Positions 25,094-33,636 of a stretch of 64,000 nucleotides of DNA are shown here, piece by piece; within the stretch, counting starts at the first letter, position 1, and each line of letters begins with the position of its first letter. A program made the translations under genes and the position numbers. Source of the stretch: Micrococcaceae bacterium Sec5.1 (GTDB taxonomy: Bacteria; Actinomycetota; Actinomycetes; Actinomycetales; Micrococcaceae); the NCBI GenBank assembly GCA_039636795.1, contig CP143430.1, positions 806,001 to 870,000 of the forward strand. Reading direction: 5' to 3'. The notes beneath the pieces were generated by a model. It saw nothing but the letters and a program-made list of their open reading frames with translations. It had not been told where the DNA came from and searched no databases.

Positions 25094-25253
25094 CGCTCTC
25101 GCGGGACGCTTCTGTCAGGTCGCGGGCGCTTTCGCTTTCGCGGGACGATCCCTTTGCGCCTGCGCTCATTCTTCGCGCGACAACGGCGCTTTCGGGATGC
25201 CCCGCTACGCTACAGCGCCCTCACTAAAGTGCCCCCGCTGCGCTACAGCGCCC
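25083..25253 (+). repeat. Two families of short imperfect tandem repeats
   Basis: A 26-base unit (GCGGGCGCTTTCGC, T/C at the next position, then TCGCGGGACG) occurs at 25083-25108 and 25122-25147, spaced 39 bases. A 20-base unit (CCCGCT, A/G, CGCTACAGCGCCC) occurs at 25201-25220 and 25234-25253, spaced 33 bases. They fill the gap between two genes. There are too few copies and no spacer structure for a CRISPR. Confidence 0.7.
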
Positions 25254-25337
25254 GCACCATGCCCGGGCTTCCCTCTAGTGCTCCCGTGAGTATTGGCCTC
25301 CGCGGCGGATGGGGGTTTGCGGCTATAGGGTTGGTTC

Positions 25338-25862
25338 ATGAGTGACCATCACATCAGGCGCCTGGTGATTATGCGGCATGCCAAAGCGGATTGGCCCATG
25401 GGGGTGCCGGACCATGAGCGTCCACTGGAGGAACGCGGACATCGTGAGGCTCCGTTGGCTGGGAGATGGTTGCTCAAGCATGGCGTGGTTCCAGACTTCA
25501 TTCTGTGCTCGTCTGCGGTGAGGACCCGCCAAACCTGCACGTGGGTGTGCGATGAGCTGGGGGACAAAGCCCCGACGCCCAAGCTCGAGGACGGTTTGTA
25601 CGCCGCTTCAGCGAACCGGATGTTGACCGTGATCAATCACGTCCCGGACACAGTTACCACCTTGATGGTGATCTCGCACATGCCCGGCGTCCAGGATCTG
25701 GCCATGCACCTCGCATCGCGCGACTCGGACCATGACGCTTACATGGACGCTGCCACACGGTACCCAACCAGTGCTTTGACGGTCCTGGAGACTGAGAAGT
25801 CATGGGCGGAGCTGGATGGGCAGGACGCCCGTCTGACGCACTTCAAGGTGCCACGCAAGTAG
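25338..25862 (+). CDS. SixA-type phosphohistidine phosphatase-like protein
   Basis: 174 residues of the histidine phosphatase superfamily. The RHG-equivalent is LVIMRHAKADWP (about residues 9-20) and the second catalytic His is in MVISHMPGVQDLA. SSAVRTRQTCTWVCD gives the conserved Arg. The short length and RHAK motif match SixA, which removes phosphate from histidine phosphotransfer proteins. Nothing nearby identifies the partner. Confidence 0.9.
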   Translation: MSDHHIRRLVIMRHAKADWPMGVPDHERPLEERGHREAPLAGRWLLKHGVVPDFILCSSAVRTRQTCTWVCDELGDKAPTPKLEDGLYAASANRMLTVINHVPDTVTTLMVISHMPGVQDLAMHLASRDSDHDAYMDAATRYPTSALTVLETEKSWAELDGQDARLTHFKVPRK

Positions 25863-25893
25863 AAACGCCCAAGGTTAGCCCCGGAAGGATGGC

Positions 25894-26814
25894 TCAGCCC
25901 CGCACTGGTAGCTCGTGCTCTGCTGCCACCTCGCGCAGCAGTCGGACGGCATGCCGGATATTGGGGCTGGCGGTCATGGTCTTTCGGTACACGATTCCCA
26001 CCGCCCGCTGCTGAATGGGGTTGACGACCGGCACGGCAATCACACCAGGTGGCAGGGGTGGCCTGCCCAGCCGAGGCACAAGCGCCACGGCCACGGCCTG
26101 CTCCACCATGGCGATATGGGTGGAGAAATCGGGATCGTAGACACGGATATCGGGGACCCGCCCAAGCCCGGCGAAGATCTGCAGAAGGGCTTCGTTGCAG
26201 ATGGCACCCGCCGGCGTACTGACCCAAATTTCGTCCAGTAAGTCTTCACGCTCGACGACGGTCCGTCCTGCCAGCGGGTGGCCGCTGTTGACGAGGACGT
26301 CGGCTTGGTCCAGGCAAAGGTCCTCGTGCACCAGGTTCTCGGGAATGACCAGCGGTACGGAGTTCCAGTTGTGCACCACGGCCAGCTCAGCCTCGCCTGA
26401 GGCCACTCGTTGGACGGCCTCGCGTGGGTCCTCGGCAAGTACGCTGATCTCAAGTGCAGTATCGGTGGTCCCGATGCGTCCGAGCATAGGCCCCACCAAG
26501 CCACGGCAGGCAGTGGAGAATGCCACGAGCCGCAGCAGTCCCGAGGGCTTCGCGGGATCGGCGAGGAGAGTTGCCTGCAGTTCCTCGAGCTCGTCCATGA
26601 TTCGCCGCCCGTAGCCAGCGAGGGCAAGGCCCCGTTCGGTAAGGAGTACACCACGGCCGTTCCGTTCCAGGACGGCTACGCCCGTTTGCTTCTCCAGCTT
26701 CTTGATCTGCTGGGAAACCGCTGACGGACTGTAGCCCATCACATCGGAAGCGGCCACTACCGATCCGTGCTGTTCCACAGCTACCAGAGCACGCAAGGCT
26801 GAAATGTCGATCAT
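25894..26814 (-). CDS. LysR family transcriptional regulator
   Basis: 306 residues. N-terminal winged helix: DISALRALVAVEQHGSVVAA, SDVMGYSPSAVSQQIKKLEK. C-terminal periplasmic-binding-protein-like effector domain (RLVAFSTACRGLVGPML, ELAVVHNW, VAVALVPRLGRPPL). It is divergent from an EamA-type transporter gene with a 64-base gap, so it probably controls that transporter. The ligand is unknown. Confidence 0.92.
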   Translation of the reverse strand: MIDISALRALVAVEQHGSVVAASDVMGYSPSAVSQQIKKLEKQTGVAVLERNGRGVLLTERGLALAGYGRRIMDELEELQATLLADPAKPSGLLRLVAFSTACRGLVGPMLGRIGTTDTALEISVLAEDPREAVQRVASGEAELAVVHNWNSVPLVIPENLVHEDLCLDQADVLVNSGHPLAGRTVVEREDLLDEIWVSTPAGAICNEALLQIFAGLGRVPDIRVYDPDFSTHIAMVEQAVAVALVPRLGRPPLPPGVIAVPVVNPIQQRAVGIVYRKTMTASPNIRHAVRLLREVAAEHELPVRG

Positions 26815-26878
26815 GAAGTAAATCTACGTGGTTTCATGCTGAATTCAACGCTGGTGCTTAAACCAGTCAAGTGCCAGA

Positions 26879-27799
26879 GTGATTCTTGTGAACCTTCGCC
26901 ACTCCGCCCTCGCCGTCCTCGTCGCTGTCCTCTGGGGCGTGAACTTTGTCGCCATAGACTTGGGCCTCCACGCCAACGGTCGTGATGTCCCGCCGCTGCT
27001 TTTCGTCGCCTTCCGATTCCTTCTTGTCGTATTTCCGTTCATCCTGTTCATCCGCAAACCTGATGTGAGCTGGAAGGCGATCATCGGCGTCGGGCTTTTC
27101 ATGAGTGCCGGTCAGTTCGGTTTGCTGTACCTGGGCATGGCGCTGGGGATGCCGGCGGGCCTGGCCTCGCTGGTTCTCCAGGCCCAGGTGCTGTTCACGA
27201 TCCTGCTCGCCGCGAAGTTCCTGGGAGAGAGGCCCAGCCGCCGCCAAATGGCAGGCGTGGTGCTGGGTATCGCAGGCCTGGGAGTGGTGGCACTGGGACG
27301 AAGTGCCGTGGCGCCTGTCCTTCCGCTCATGATTGTGCTGGCGGCGGCGCTGTCCTGGGCAATCGGAAACGTAGTGGCGCGGCACTCGAAAGCGGCGTCG
27401 GGCCTTGGCTTGGTGGTGTGGTCGGGGGCCGTGGTGCCGCTCCCTTTGGCGGGATTGTCACTTGTGGTGGACGGTCCGGACACCGTGTGGGCGACCATCA
27501 CGGACCTCCAAATGCCCACCATCCTGAGCGCCATCTACACGGCGGTTTTCGCCTCGCTTATTGGATACGGCATCTGGAACCGGCTCTTGACGCTCTACCC
27601 GAGTTCCGACGTCGTGCCTTTCACGCTGTTGGTTCCGGTGGTCGGCATGACGGCTGCCTGGCTGGTCCTGAACGAGATTCCCACCGTTGCCGAGATCATG
27701 GGCGGCCTGATCCTGCTGCTCGGTGTTGCCACTGCAGTCCTGGGAGCTGGGCGGAAGCGTCCTGAAGTGACCGTTGTGAGGCCGGCTCTGCGCGTCTAA
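26879..27799 (+). CDS. EamA family (DMT superfamily) transporter
   Basis: 306 residues with ten predicted membrane helices in two EamA repeats (first from VLVAVLWGVNFVAIDLGL, second from LMIVLAAALSWAIGNVVARH). The conserved end of repeat two is VPVVGMTAAWLVLNEIPTV. Such proteins usually export amino acids or metabolites. GTG start at 26879. Divergent from the LysR gene, the likely regulator. A REP-like unit follows its stop. Confidence 0.9.
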   Translation: MILVNLRHSALAVLVAVLWGVNFVAIDLGLHANGRDVPPLLFVAFRFLLVVFPFILFIRKPDVSWKAIIGVGLFMSAGQFGLLYLGMALGMPAGLASLVLQAQVLFTILLAAKFLGERPSRRQMAGVVLGIAGLGVVALGRSAVAPVLPLMIVLAAALSWAIGNVVARHSKAASGLGLVVWSGAVVPLPLAGLSLVVDGPDTVWATITDLQMPTILSAIYTAVFASLIGYGIWNRLLTLYPSSDVVPFTLLVPVVGMTAAWLVLNEIPTVAEIMGGLILLLGVATAVLGAGRKRPEVTVVRPALRV

Positions 27800-27810
27800 T
27801 CGTTCGGGAG

Positions 27811-27840
27811 GCACGCAGAGCGGGCCCCGCAACGCTGGGG
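27811..27840. repeat. REP-like element, single unit
   Basis: CACGCAGAGCGGGCCCCGCA followed by ACGCTGGGG matches the unit seen at 40240-40264 and 33609-33635 (consensus CGCARAGYRGGCSYCGCAAS). It lies in the convergent gap after the EamA gene. Confidence 0.5.
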
Positions 27841-27851
27841 TTTGGAGATCG

Positions 27852-28511
27852 CTAGCGCTTGGAGGCGGGTTTGCGTTGAGACGGAACGCCCGACGTCGGA
27901 CGCTTGGCTGTCGCCGACGGAGTGCGTGGCGTTGCGGGACGCTTCGCGGAAGAGGCCTTGGCGGCGCTCGAAGGTCGAGCCGTCGAGGTAGCTGGGCGTT
28001 TGGCAGGCGCGGCTGGACGTGAGCCGGCAGCTCGTTTAGTTGCCGTTGTGGTCCTTTTGGCCATCGGCGCGGGTTGCCTGGGTCGCCTGGAACCAAACGA
28101 TGGCCAGACCGCCCCCAGGAACAGCACAGCCAGGGTTCCCACCCCAGCCACGGCGGCCAGATAGAAGTAGATGTCGGAGTCCTCGGTACTTACGGCACTT
28201 CCCATGGCGTTGGCGTCCTGGTTGAACGCGAGGCCCCACATGCGCAGGAACGCGATGCTGAAGCCGATGAACAAGCTGGTGCCTGCAGCGCCAAGGAGAA
28301 CCACGAGGTATCGGCGCCGGTTGAAGACCTGCACTATCGATGCCAAATAGCAGGTCAGCACCGCTCCCAGAAACAGATACAGGACCAGTTCTTCAAGGAC
28401 CACGGCTGCGAGGACCAAGAGCCCGAGCGACATAAAAGCGGTTACCACCGCAAGCTTTCCGCTGTTCCCCATGTGACGCATGAGTCTAATCATCGCCGAC
28501 CAGCGGGCCAC
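27852..28511 (-). CDS. Membrane protein with histone H1-like basic tail
   Basis: 219 residues. Four hydrophobic segments in the first ~140 residues (LAVVTAFMSLGLLVLAAVVL, LVLYLFLGAVLTCYLASIV, YLVVLLGAAGTSLFIGFSIA, FYLAAVAGVGTLAVLFLGAV). About 75 residues of Lys/Arg/Ala/Pro/Ser/Thr follow, with repeats such as AKRPAT and SSAKRPATPR. The tail looks like actinobacterial H1-type or Lsr2-linker DNA-binding tails, but it sits on a membrane protein. GTG start at 28511 is uncertain; ATGs at 28493 and 28481 also fit. Function unknown. Confidence 0.75.
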   Translation of the reverse strand: MARWSAMIRLMRHMGNSGKLAVVTAFMSLGLLVLAAVVLEELVLYLFLGAVLTCYLASIVQVFNRRRYLVVLLGAAGTSLFIGFSIAFLRMWGLAFNQDANAMGSAVSTEDSDIYFYLAAVAGVGTLAVLFLGAVWPSFGSRRPRQPAPMAKRTTTATKRAAGSRPAAPAKRPATSTARPSSAAKASSAKRPATPRTPSATAKRPTSGVPSQRKPASKR

Positions 28512-28557
28512 GCCACGCCGTCGTAGATTGCAGTTGGATACCGTTGCCGACGGTCAC

Positions 28558-29208
28558 CTACTTGATGACGTACCCATGCATGATGGTCATGACGGCGGCC
28601 ACACTCTGTTCGCGGGTGCGTTCCGGGTTGTAGGTTTGCCGGTCGAGTCCCACCACGAAAATGGCTCCAAAAATGGCCGCCTCCAGACTGCCGCGGGCGA
28701 TGGACTCGTCCACCTTGTATCCGGAGGCCACACGTTCCACCGCAGAGCCGATGACGGCGAGGAGTTCTGCCCGGAGTTCGGCGAACACAGCACTCCACTC
28801 GCCCGGCGTCCGCCAGTTTTCGCTGACCCACAGACGAGCGAAGGACGGGTATTCGTCCATGAATTCCATGGCCTGGCCCACCATGTTCTTCATGGATTCC
28901 AGGGGATCGCTGGCTTGGCCTTCGATTGCCTGGAGGCGGACCAGCATAATGTCCACGCCGTGCCGCAGCAGCTGCGCGATCAGGTCCGATTTACTGCCGA
29001 AGTTATAGTAAACCGTACCCTTGGACACGCCGGCCGCGGCCGCGATCTCATCCACGGTCACACCTGCAGCGCCACGTTCGCCGATCAGCTCCATGGACGC
29101 TTCGAAGAGGCGCTGTTTGGTGGCGTTGGTCCGGCCGGGGCGCAGCTTTTTCTCGGCGTTTCCTGCCGCGGCCCCCAGCTCTGAAGGGGCCGGCTCGGTG
29201 GTGCTCAT
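28558..29208 (-). CDS. TetR family repressor of the YhgE operon
   Basis: 216 residues. The TetR helix-turn-helix is TKQRLFEASMELIGERGAAG, VTVDEIAAAAGVSKGTVYYN, FGSKSDLI. The C-terminal effector domain follows. ATG at 29208 overlaps the TGA of the YhgE gene as ATGA, so it is the third gene of the operon starting at 32011. A perfect 9-base inverted repeat 42 bases upstream of the operon's first start codon is the likely operator, giving autoregulation. Confidence 0.92.
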   Translation of the reverse strand: MSTTEPAPSELGAAAGNAEKKLRPGRTNATKQRLFEASMELIGERGAAGVTVDEIAAAAGVSKGTVYYNFGSKSDLIAQLLRHGVDIMLVRLQAIEGQASDPLESMKNMVGQAMEFMDEYPSFARLWVSENWRTPGEWSAVFAELRAELLAVIGSAVERVASGYKVDESIARGSLEAAIFGAIFVVGLDRQTYNPERTREQSVAAVMTIMHGYVIK

Positions 29209-31241
29209 ACTGCGATCTCCGGCTTCAGCGTCTTGAGGGTCCACATCTTGTGTTTGCGGACAGCGAGAGTGGACAGCGCCGCTCCCAGCAAAGTGTATCC
29301 AAGCAGGCCCAGGACTGTTGGCCAGATCATGTTGAGTTCCCCGCCGTAGATCAGGTGCCGCATTCCCGTGACCACGTAGCCCATGGGTAGGACTTCGTGC
29401 ACTACGTGAAGTGGCATGGGAGTGGTCTGCCAGGGGAACGTTCCGCCCGAGGACACCAGCTGCAGGACCAGCAGGATCAGCACCACGAACTTGCCCGGAG
29501 TCCCCATGAGCGCCACGATGCCCTGGATGATCGCACTGAACGCCATCACGGCGGCAAGCATGAACAACCACATGCCTACGGGGTGGGCGGCGTTCAAGCC
29601 GAGGCCCAGATTCACCACGAGGGTCAGGATGGTGGCCTGCAGGACCGAGACAACGAAGAACGGAAGCCAGCCCCCCACCGCGATTTTCCAGGCGCGTGCG
29701 TTGGATGCCAGCGCGCGCTGGGTGATGGGGCGCATGGCCTGCACCAACAGGAACACACCGATCCACAAGGCCAGCGTCAGGAAGAAGGGTGCCAGGCCGG
29801 CGCCATAAGAACCTGCCTTCGCCTGCGATACGTTGTCCACGGCGACGGGATCGGCGATCACTTTGGAAACATTGCTCTTCTGTTCATCGTTCGGGTTGGG
29901 GATTTCTCCGGCACCCTTGGCGAGTTCTGTGGCCAGTGTGTGAGAGCCATCGGAGGCCTTCACCGCGCCAGTGGCAAGCTGTCCGGCGCCGTCGTTGAGT
30001 TGATGGGCGCCGTCGTCGAGCTTTATGGCGCCATCCAGTGCGCTCTGCTGGCCGGCGGCCAGCGCGGACGCCCCGGTTTTCAACTGTCCGGCTCCGGCCG
30101 CTGCCTGCGATATCGCGTCTGTCAACGTTGGTGTAGCCGCGGCAAGCTTCGATGCGCCGGCGCTCACGGCAGCTGAGCCGTCCGAGAGCTGCTGGATCTT
30201 GGCGGCGTCGCCCGCGATCTTGGCCTTGGCGTCCGTAACCGGGCCGGAGGTTGCAGTGGAGTCGAAATCGGCCAGGACCTTGTCAGCCTGCTCCTGGGTG
30301 AGCACGCCAGCACTCAGCAGCCGTGCAGTGGACTCGACAACGCGATTGCGAAGGCCTTTGTCTGCGGCGTCAAGCTGCCCGACGACGTCCTGGACTTTCG
30401 CATTCAGCTCCGCGTTCCCGGCGGCTACTTGCGCGGCGCCGTCGGCGAGTTTCTGCGAATCGGCAGGCAGGGTGGAGGTCTTGCTCTTCAGTTCGTTCAG
30501 TCCTGAACTTAACTGGCTGGCGCCTGTGTTCAGCTGGACGGCTCCGTCTCGCAGTTTCGTTTGTCCCGCCACCAGCTGGTCTGCTCCGGTCACCAATTGG
30601 GTGGTGCCATCATGCAGCGTAGCTGCGCCGTCGCTGAGCTGGCCCACCCCCGTGGCGAGCTGGGACGCCCCGTCCGATGCCTTCACGATGGAGGCGTGGA
30701 TGGTGCCGAAGCCGGTGAGGAGCTGGTTGGCTGTTTCCTCGCCCACCTCCTTGGCGACCGTTGAGTGCACGGCTGTGGTGAGCTTGTCCACGATGGTGCT
30801 CAGGAGGTAATTGTTGGCGTCGTTGGTGGTGACATGGAGCATTGCCTGGTTGGCGGCGTCGAAACTGCCGGGGGAGACCAGGTTGGCGGAGAAGTCCTTG
30901 GGGATGCGCAGCGCGAAGGCGTATTCGCCTGAACGGACGCCGGCATCCGCCGCTTCCGCGCTGGAAACCTGCTTCCAGTTGAAGACGTGGCCATCCACCA
31001 AGCTGTCGGCAACCTTCTTGCCGGCCTGCAGCTCGGCGCCATCCTTCGACGTTGCCCCCGTGTCCTCTACTACCAAGGCGGCGTCGATCTGGTTCAGGTT
31101 TCCGTACGGATCCCAGTTGGCGTAGAGATACACCGCGCCGTAGAGCAGCGGCACCATGGTCAGGGCCAGGATGGTCAGCTTCGGCAGGAGCCCGCCGGTC
31201 ATGCGCTTGAGTTCGGAGCGGGCGAGCCGCAGAACAGTCAC
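29205..31241 (-). CDS. YhgE/Pip domain membrane protein
   Basis: 678 residues. An N-terminal helix (LPKLTILALTMVPLLYGAVY) leads into a large extracytoplasmic part of about 450 residues. That part contains many heptad-like repeats of the form DGAxQLxxG / TGAxxLxxG (roughly residues 190-450). Five or six C-terminal membrane helices follow (LAPFFLTLALWIGVFLLVQA onward), related to ABC-2 permeases. This is the YhgE/phage infection protein (Pip) family, known as phage receptor in Gram-positive cocci and as ESX-associated EsaA. Its start overlaps the end of the preceding ABC-like gene by four bases. Confidence 0.93.
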   Translation of the reverse strand: MTVLRLARSELKRMTGGLLPKLTILALTMVPLLYGAVYLYANWDPYGNLNQIDAALVVEDTGATSKDGAELQAGKKVADSLVDGHVFNWKQVSSAEAADAGVRSGEYAFALRIPKDFSANLVSPGSFDAANQAMLHVTTNDANNYLLSTIVDKLTTAVHSTVAKEVGEETANQLLTGFGTIHASIVKASDGASQLATGVGQLSDGAATLHDGTTQLVTGADQLVAGQTKLRDGAVQLNTGASQLSSGLNELKSKTSTLPADSQKLADGAAQVAAGNAELNAKVQDVVGQLDAADKGLRNRVVESTARLLSAGVLTQEQADKVLADFDSTATSGPVTDAKAKIAGDAAKIQQLSDGSAAVSAGASKLAAATPTLTDAISQAAAGAGQLKTGASALAAGQQSALDGAIKLDDGAHQLNDGAGQLATGAVKASDGSHTLATELAKGAGEIPNPNDEQKSNVSKVIADPVAVDNVSQAKAGSYGAGLAPFFLTLALWIGVFLLVQAMRPITQRALASNARAWKIAVGGWLPFFVVSVLQATILTLVVNLGLGLNAAHPVGMWLFMLAAVMAFSAIIQGIVALMGTPGKFVVLILLVLQLVSSGGTFPWQTTPMPLHVVHEVLPMGYVVTGMRHLIYGGELNMIWPTVLGLLGYTLLGAALSTLAVRKHKMWTLKTLKPEIAV

Positions 31242-32011
31242 TTTGCAGTCCTTTGGAGGTCTTGGAATTCAGGCTCGGTTGCTTCGTCTTGAATCTCGCG
31301 GGCCGCAATTGGGGTCGGTGTCGCCTGCGCGTTGATCGCCTTTGCCGGCTCGGCGGACACTTCAGCAGCTTCTGGTTCCGGTGGGTGGGCGACCGAGTTG
31401 CCAATTACCGCTGCAGGGCCAGCCCAGTTCTGCGGGAGGGCACCGACGACGGCGACGACGGCAAGCGGCCGCCCGGCGTCGGACGCCAATGCCTCAAGCC
31501 GGGGCAGCCATGCTGCGGGATCGGCGCTGTGGCGATCGGGGGAGTCGACCACGAGGAGGTCCGTTGCCGGATCCGCCAAAGCGAGGGAAGTCAGGAGCTC
31601 GAGCCGGCGGCTGGCGGAAAGCTGTTCAATCCAGAGGCCGGCGATGTCCTCAAAGCTGTTGATCTTCAGCCACGGCTTGCTGAGCAGCGCGCCACGGTAA
31701 CGGCGGGGGATGAGGGAGAGGTCCTCGGTGACGAGGTCGCGAACACTTAGATGCTGTTCAGGCTCATTGACGCCGGGCGAGTCCACCAAGGCGCTCGCCA
31801 GCCGGATCTTCTTGGTCTTGCTGTTGTTGTCCCAACTGAGGACGCCGTTGCTGGGTTTCATGCGGCCACTGAGTGCCAAGGCCAAGGCGGTCCGCTGATC
31901 CTGGCCTTCGCCAGCCACGAGCAAGAGTTCGCCACGACGGGCCTGGAGTGACGTTGCCGGAAGGAGATCGTCCCGGCGGCCGTTGATCTGGAGTTGCTGT
32001 ACGGACAGCAC
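31238..32011 (-). CDS. Degenerate ABC transporter ATP-binding-like protein
   Basis: 257 residues with the outline of an ABC ATPase but broken catalytic motifs. The Walker A position reads VAGEGQDQRTALALALSGR (residues 32-50), with Arg for the Lys and the central Gly lost. The signature region is LSASRRLELL instead of LSGGQ, and Walker B is DLLVVDSPDR with Ser in place of the catalytic Glu. A Pro/Ala/Glu-rich tail of ~60 residues ends the protein. It begins an operon with YhgE and TetR genes, coupled by ATGA-type overlaps. A regulatory or structural, not ATP-hydrolysing, partner of YhgE is inferred. Confidence 0.75.
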   Translation of the reverse strand: MLSVQQLQINGRRDDLLPATSLQARRGELLLVAGEGQDQRTALALALSGRMKPSNGVLSWDNNSKTKKIRLASALVDSPGVNEPEQHLSVRDLVTEDLSLIPRRYRGALLSKPWLKINSFEDIAGLWIEQLSASRRLELLTSLALADPATDLLVVDSPDRHSADPAAWLPRLEALASDAGRPLAVVAVVGALPQNWAGPAAVIGNSVAHPPEPEAAEVSAEPAKAINAQATPTPIAAREIQDEATEPEFQDLQRTAK

Positions 32012-32052
32012 AATGAGCCTTTCGCAGAAATGGTGTCTGCTGAAAGTCTAAC

Positions 32053-32072
32053 TGAACTGACTGGTCAGTTCA
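32053..32072. promoter_or_regulatory. Palindromic operator, probably for the TetR regulator
   Basis: TGAACTGAC and GTCAGTTCA, perfect 9-base arms two bases apart, lie 42 bases before the start codon of the ABC-like gene. Size and symmetry fit a TetR dimer site, and the TetR gene is the last gene of this operon. Confidence 0.7.
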
Positions 32073-32080
32073 AATAGGAG

Positions 32081-33539
32081 TTAAAGGCCGTACTTCTCCA
32101 AGAGACGTAACCACACCTCGCTGATGGTGGGATAGGACGGTACCGCGTGCCACAACCTGTCCAAGGGGACTTCGCCGACGATCGCGATGGTGGCGGAGTG
32201 GAGCAGTTCCGCGACCCCGGGACCGATGAACGTGGCACCCAGAATGACTTTGCGGTCCTCGTCCACCACGATCTGCGCCCACCCTTTGTAATCGGGGGAA
32301 TAGAGCTGGGATCCGGAGACATTGATGGGCAACTCCACTCCGGTGACATGCTTGCCTTGGAGCAGGGCCTGTTCAAGGCTCGGGCCCACCGATGCCACTT
32401 CCGGATCCGTGAAGACGACGCTTGGAATGGCGTGCTCGTTGGCTGTGTGGGCCCACGCGCTCCAAGGTTTGGGGGCGCCGGAGAGTTTACCGTTTGCCCT
32501 TGCGACGATTGCATCACCGGTTGCCCGGGCTTCATACTTTCCCTGGTGCGTGAGCAAGACTTTGCCCGCGGCATCGCCTGCCGCGTACAACCACAGTCCG
32601 CTGGTACCATCGCTTGCCGGACCCTCCACCAGCCCACTGGCGTCCGTGGTGAGCCGGAGTGGTTTCCCGTTCTGCGGTTCAACGCCCACATTTTCCAAAC
32701 CCAAATTGGCCAACGCTGGATGCCGGCCAGATGCGACCAGGAGTTTGTCGGCCGTGACGGCCTCGCCGTTGAACGTGACTGACACCGAGCCGTCGTCGTT
32801 CTTTTCCACTTTGTCCACATCAGTGTGGAGATGGACTGTTACCCCATCAGCCCGCAGCCCGGCCAGGACCAGGTCGGCCGCCTCTTCGGAGTAGCTGCTC
32901 AGAAGTCGACCACGAGCAATGAGTGTCACCACCGAACCAAGTCGGGCAAAAGCCTGGGCCAATTCGACGCCGGCCACTCCGCCTCCGAGCACCGCGAACC
33001 GCTGGGGGGATGACTTTTGCGGCAGTGGCGCCCCGGGTGGTCCAGAAGGGTACGTCCTTGAGGCCCTCAACATCCGGGATGGTAGGGGTTGAGCCCGTGG
33101 CCACAACTACGGCATGGTGCGCTTTGAGCGCATAGCTGTTGCCGTCGAGCCCGTCCACCTGGACCTCGCGCGGTCCTGTGATGCGCCCCCGCCCACGGAT
33201 CAGTTCGATGCCGGCACTATCCAGCCACTCGACCTGGCTCCCGTCTTGCCAATTGTTCGTAAACCAGTCCCGGTGTTTCAGGGCCGACTGTGCGTCAATA
33301 ACTCCCGTGACCGCTTCCGAAGCCCCGGGAATTCCTTGCGCCGCGTGGAGAACACTCCCCGGTCGAAGGAGTGCTTTGGAAGGAATGCACGCCCAGTACG
33401 AGCATTCGCCGCCCACCAATTCGCTTTCCACAATCACTGCCGTCAGTCCGCCACGAACCACCCTGTCCGCCACGTTTTCCCCGACGGCGCCCGCGCCGAT
33501 CACAATTACGTCGAATTCACGGGAGCTCTCGGCATTCAT
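32081..33539 (-). pseudogene. FAD/NAD(P) disulfide oxidoreductase, frameshifted at a C6 run
   Basis: A lipoamide dehydrogenase/mercuric reductase-like flavoprotein in two frames. The first (from ATG 33539) has FDVIVIGAGAVGENVADRV, the redox-active pair in GGECSYWACIPSKALLRP and VVVATGSTPTIPDVEG. The second carries on with RFAVLGGGVAGVELAQAFA (NAD site), YAAGDAAG and the dimer domain ending PSYPTISEVWLRLLEKYGL. The frames meet at 33004-33009, a run of six G on the plus strand (C6 in the gene). Removing one base joins KVIP to QRFAVLGGG exactly. It may be a true null allele, a slippage-controlled gene or a sequencing error; no other damage was seen. Confidence 0.85.
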
Positions 33540-33565
33540 GGGAGAAGCCTACAACTGCTACCTCT

Positions 33566-33636
33566 GCGTTGTGAGGCCCGGGCGGCGTGGGCCCTGGTAT
33601 GGCTTTGGGGCGCAGAGTAGGCGCCGCAAGTCAGGG
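33566..33636. repeat. REP-like inverted pair
   Basis: GCGTTGTGAGGCCCGGGCGG at the left is the inverse of the right unit GGCGCAGAGTAGGCGCCGCA followed by AGTCAGGG. The two are separated by ~22 bases and lie directly after the nanE stop codon. It shares the consensus with 27811-27840 and 40196-40264. Confidence 0.5.

Noticed and set aside
25083..25253. Short repeats as a CRISPR array
   Set aside because: Two different units, two copies each, no constant spacer length and no cas genes.
28558..29766. Extended frame of 402 codons containing the TetR gene
   Set aside because: The first ~186 codons overlap the YhgE gene in another frame; the ATG at 29208 with ATGA overlap is the natural start.
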